A stretch of 6,537 nucleotides of DNA. Source: JBFLYC01 sp040756735 (GTDB taxonomy: Bacteria; Bacillota; DSM-16504; Desulfitibacterales; Desulfitibacteraceae). The notes beneath the pieces were generated by a model. The model was not told the DNA's origin and made no database searches. It worked only from the letters and a program-made list of their open reading frames with translations. Shown piece after piece: positions 5,014 through 6,537 of this stretch; positions within the stretch are counted from its first letter, which is position 1; each line of letters starts with the position of its first letter. The translations under genes were made by a program, and so were the position numbers. The stretch covers positions 1 to 6,537 of the forward strand of contig JBFLYC010000065.1 in the NCBI GenBank assembly GCA_040756735.1, read 5' to 3'.

Positions 5014-6318
5014 TTAAAACACCTTTTGACCTTCAACTTCAGTAGTAAGGGCATCGAGAGATTTCTTAACCAACTTTCTGCGAAGTTCTTTTTCCTCTTT
5101 TTCCGAAAGGGCCGGATTGCCCAGTGGATGTGGAATAGCTACTGCAGGAACTATTCTGTTAGCGCCAACTGTCACAGAAATTGGAACTACTGTACACACA
5201 TGAACAACAGGAATGCCGGCACGTTCGATTTCTTTTACCATCGTTGCACCGCAACGAGTACAAGTACCTCAAGTGGAGGTTAGAATTACAGCCTGTACTC
5301 CATCAGTAGTAAGTTCTTTAGCAATCTCTGCTGCAAAGGCTTTTGCATTGGCAACAGAGGTGCCATTGCCAACTGTTGAATAATAATAGTCATGCAGTTT
5401 GCCTATTACACCTTCTTGCTCCATTTCTCGAAGCACATCAACGGGCAGTACACGGTCTGCATCCTGGTTAGCATATACGGGGTCATAACCGCCGTGTGCT
5501 GTTTCAAAGGTTTGGGGCGTCAAATTGTCAATGCCTTTAATGGAATACTTCCCATACTTTGAAGCGCTGGATGATTCAATTCTATTTGGATTGCCTTTAG
5601 GAACAATGCCACCAGATGTCACCAGGGCAATTTTTGCCTTTGATAAGTCCTTTACGGCCGGGTTAGGCTCAACCCTGTCAAATACAGGCATGGGATATTC
5701 TGTTTCAAATTCCTCTCCCTTGATTTTCTTGATCAACATTTCAACAGCACGCTTTGAACCTCTTTCACCCGCGAAATAGTTCTTGCGAACTCCTCTTGGC
5801 ATATAGCCCTCTTCTGCAGGCGTTCCTAACTCCATACCTTTGCCCAGTTTCAGTATGAGTTTGGCCATGGATGGAACAGCTTGCCTCATGCCTACTGCTG
5901 AATCAGCCGTTTCAACAATATAACTATAGCGACCATATAATTCAACACCCGGGTTTTCCTTATACATACCTGAAACCACTGGAACACCAAGTTTCTCAGA
6001 CACTATCTTTCCAACCGCCCCGCAGGCCATTCCATAACGTCCTGCGTTAAAAGCAGGACCGGCAACAACCACATCGGGTTTAAATGCGGCTATTAAATCT
6101 AGTACTTCTTGGCTAACTGTCTCAATGTTTTCATTGAAGTATGAATCGCCGCAGATTACAGTGCCAACTATTTTTGCTTCATTACCTAAGGCTGAATTAA
6201 AAGCCATACCTGGTCCAACAAAACCTTCTCTTGCCTCGGGGCCGATATCTGCTTTTTCTTCACCGCCAATTTGCCCAAAGAATTGGTTAAGGTAATGAAC
6301 AACACGAATCTTTGTCAT
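5014..6318 (-). CDS. grdB: Glycine/sarcosine/betaine reductase component B selenoprotein (GrdB/GrdH/GrdF), Sec350
   Basis: A 434-residue selenoprotein, the catalytic subunit of substrate-binding component B. It cleaves the C-N bond of glycine, sarcosine or betaine and passes the carboxymethyl group to selenoprotein A. Recognisable blocks are VVHYLNQFFGQIGGEEKAD (6-24), AGPAFNAGRYGMACGAVGK (86-104), ALVTSGGIVPKGNP (231-244), ETAHGGYDPVYAN (272-284) and VGNGT (316-320). An in-frame TGA at 5269-5271 is codon 350, the known Sec position of the family, in TSTUGTCTRCGATM. This gives the UxxCxxC redox motif with Cys353 and Cys356. Homology continues unbroken for 84 codons to the TAA at 5014-5016, so the TGA is read through, not a stop; automated callers would split the gene at 5271. 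AGGGGGG lies six bases before the ATG. Which paralogue it is (glycine, betaine or sarcosine) is not settled. The absence of grdA upstream leans towards betaine or sarcosine. Confidence 0.93.
5242..5256 (-). promoter_or_regulatory. Candidate bacterial SECIS apical hairpin
   Basis: Twelve bases after the Sec TGA, CGTTGC and GCAACG form a perfect 6-bp stem closed by a GGT triloop. The outer stem can be extended with bulges by pairing bases just after the TGA with the following ATGGTAAAA stretch. The G at the loop start and the loop 18 bases from the TGA fit what I know of bacterial SECIS elements, which lie within the coding sequence immediately after the UGA and bind SelB. Structure predicted by eye. 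Confidence 0.65.
5269..5271 (-). other. Selenocysteine UGA codon
   Basis: TGA in frame with the component B selenoprotein, codon 350, flanked by TST before and GTCTRC after. This is the conserved Sec site of GrdB-type proteins. Decoding needs SelA, SelB, SelD and tRNA-Sec, which must be encoded elsewhere in the genome. Confidence 0.93.
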
Positions 6319-6341
6319 TTATGTCCCCCCTAGATGGGTAC

Positions 6342-6360
6342 ATATAGCTACTGGCTATAT
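6342..6360. repeat. 7-bp hairpin across the stop codon of the component B proprotein gene
   Basis: ATATAGC (6342-6348) pairs with GCTATAT (6354-6360) around a five-base loop. The TAG stop (6348-6350) of the upstream gene lies within it. No T-run follows on the minus strand, so it is not a terminator. It may help set processing or coupling between the two component B genes. It is AU-rich and its importance is uncertain. Confidence 0.45.
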
Positions 6361-6537
6361 TGTTCCCTTATTGTTTTAACCTCTTTAACAATCTCATCAA
6401 CATCTAAAACCATTTCCATCATACTAATATGTTCGTCATAAACTCCTGGGTCAACTTCATTTTTAATTTCATCTTCAAAAATGTGATATGCTTTGAGCCC
6501 TAACTGGACTCCAGCTAACGGACCTGCAAAGGTAGGA
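6348..6537 (-). CDS. Component B proprotein subunit, C-terminal part only (GrdE/GrdG/GrdI type)
   Basis: The window edge cuts this gene. The last 62 codons are visible, reading PTFAGPLAGVQLGLKAYHIF, then an acidic EDEIKNEVDPGVYDEH, and ending MVLDVDEIVKEVKTIREQYS before Gln and TAG. I recognise this as the tail of the component B precursor (about 430 residues when complete). The precursor is cleaved internally to give a small and a large subunit, one carrying a carbonyl (pyruvoyl-type) group thought to bind the substrate amine as a Schiff base. It precedes the selenoprotein subunit by 29 bases, so both subunits of component B are translated from one message. In classical glycine reductase loci grdA separates these two genes; here it does not. 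That points to grdI or grdG rather than grdE, but the tail is too short and conserved to choose. Confidence 0.82.
   Translation of the reverse strand, partial: PTFAGPLAGVQLGLKAYHIFEDEIKNEVDPGVYDEHISMMEMVLDVDEIVKEVKTIREQYSQ

Noticed and set aside
5269..5271. TGA as a true stop splitting the selenoprotein into two genes
   Set aside because: Residues before and after match GrdB-type proteins without a gap, the position is Sec350 of the family, and the second half has no ribosome binding site or sensible start of its own.
2340..5283. Several long plus-strand open frames opposite grdB, grdC and grdD
   Set aside because: They are antisense shadows of strongly conserved minus-strand genes, lack ribosome binding sites and show no family resemblance.
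1..6537. CRISPR array, tRNA or rRNA genes
   Set aside because: No regularly spaced repeats and no cloverleaf or rRNA-like conserved stretches were seen on either strand.

Overview
The window reads as a piece of chromosome from an anaerobic, moderately low-GC Firmicute (Clostridia in the broad sense). The main reason is a glycine/sarcosine/betaine reductase (grd) operon with an in-frame selenocysteine UGA. Typical Gram-positive Shine-Dalgarno sequences and short U-tract terminators agree with this. The genus cannot be fixed from the sequence.

Right part (about 2180-6537, all on the minus strand, so transcription runs right to left): the 3' end of the component B proprotein subunit gene (GrdE/GrdG/GrdI type, cut by the window edge); the complete component B selenoprotein (GrdB/GrdH/GrdF type, 434 aa with Sec at position 350); grdC (512 aa from the RBS-supported ATG); and grdD (389 aa). 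The operon closes with a rho-independent terminator that begins one base after the grdD stop. Component B takes up the amino acid or betaine substrate and passes a carboxymethyl group to selenoprotein A (GrdA). Component C (GrdC+GrdD) then releases acetyl phosphate, which supplies ATP. No grdA lies between the two component B genes. That layout is more typical of betaine (grdI-grdH) or sarcosine (grdG-grdF) reductase loci than of the standard grdE-A-B glycine order, but the substrate is not settled by the sequence I see.

Left part (1-2180) is an accessory scrapyard. It holds a decayed tyrosine recombinase fragment (about 190-656), an apparently intact Phd/YefM-RelE/ParE type II toxin-antitoxin pair (715-1300) with its own promoter and interleaved operator-like inverted repeats (1331-1378), and a frameshifted membrane-protein remnant (1382-1622). 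It also holds a 41-bp near-perfect palindrome (1715-1755). Finally, two gene 5' ends, of the type carried by integrative conjugative elements, are fused tail to tail at about position 1940. The overall picture is the scar of one or more conjugative or mobile elements next to the end of the grd operon.

I see no CRISPR array, tRNA or rRNA, and no convincing undescribed multi-gene system. The points most worth a second look are the SECIS hairpin behind the Sec codon, the strong non-terminator hairpin between grdB and grdC, the large palindrome, and the tail-to-tail gene junction.
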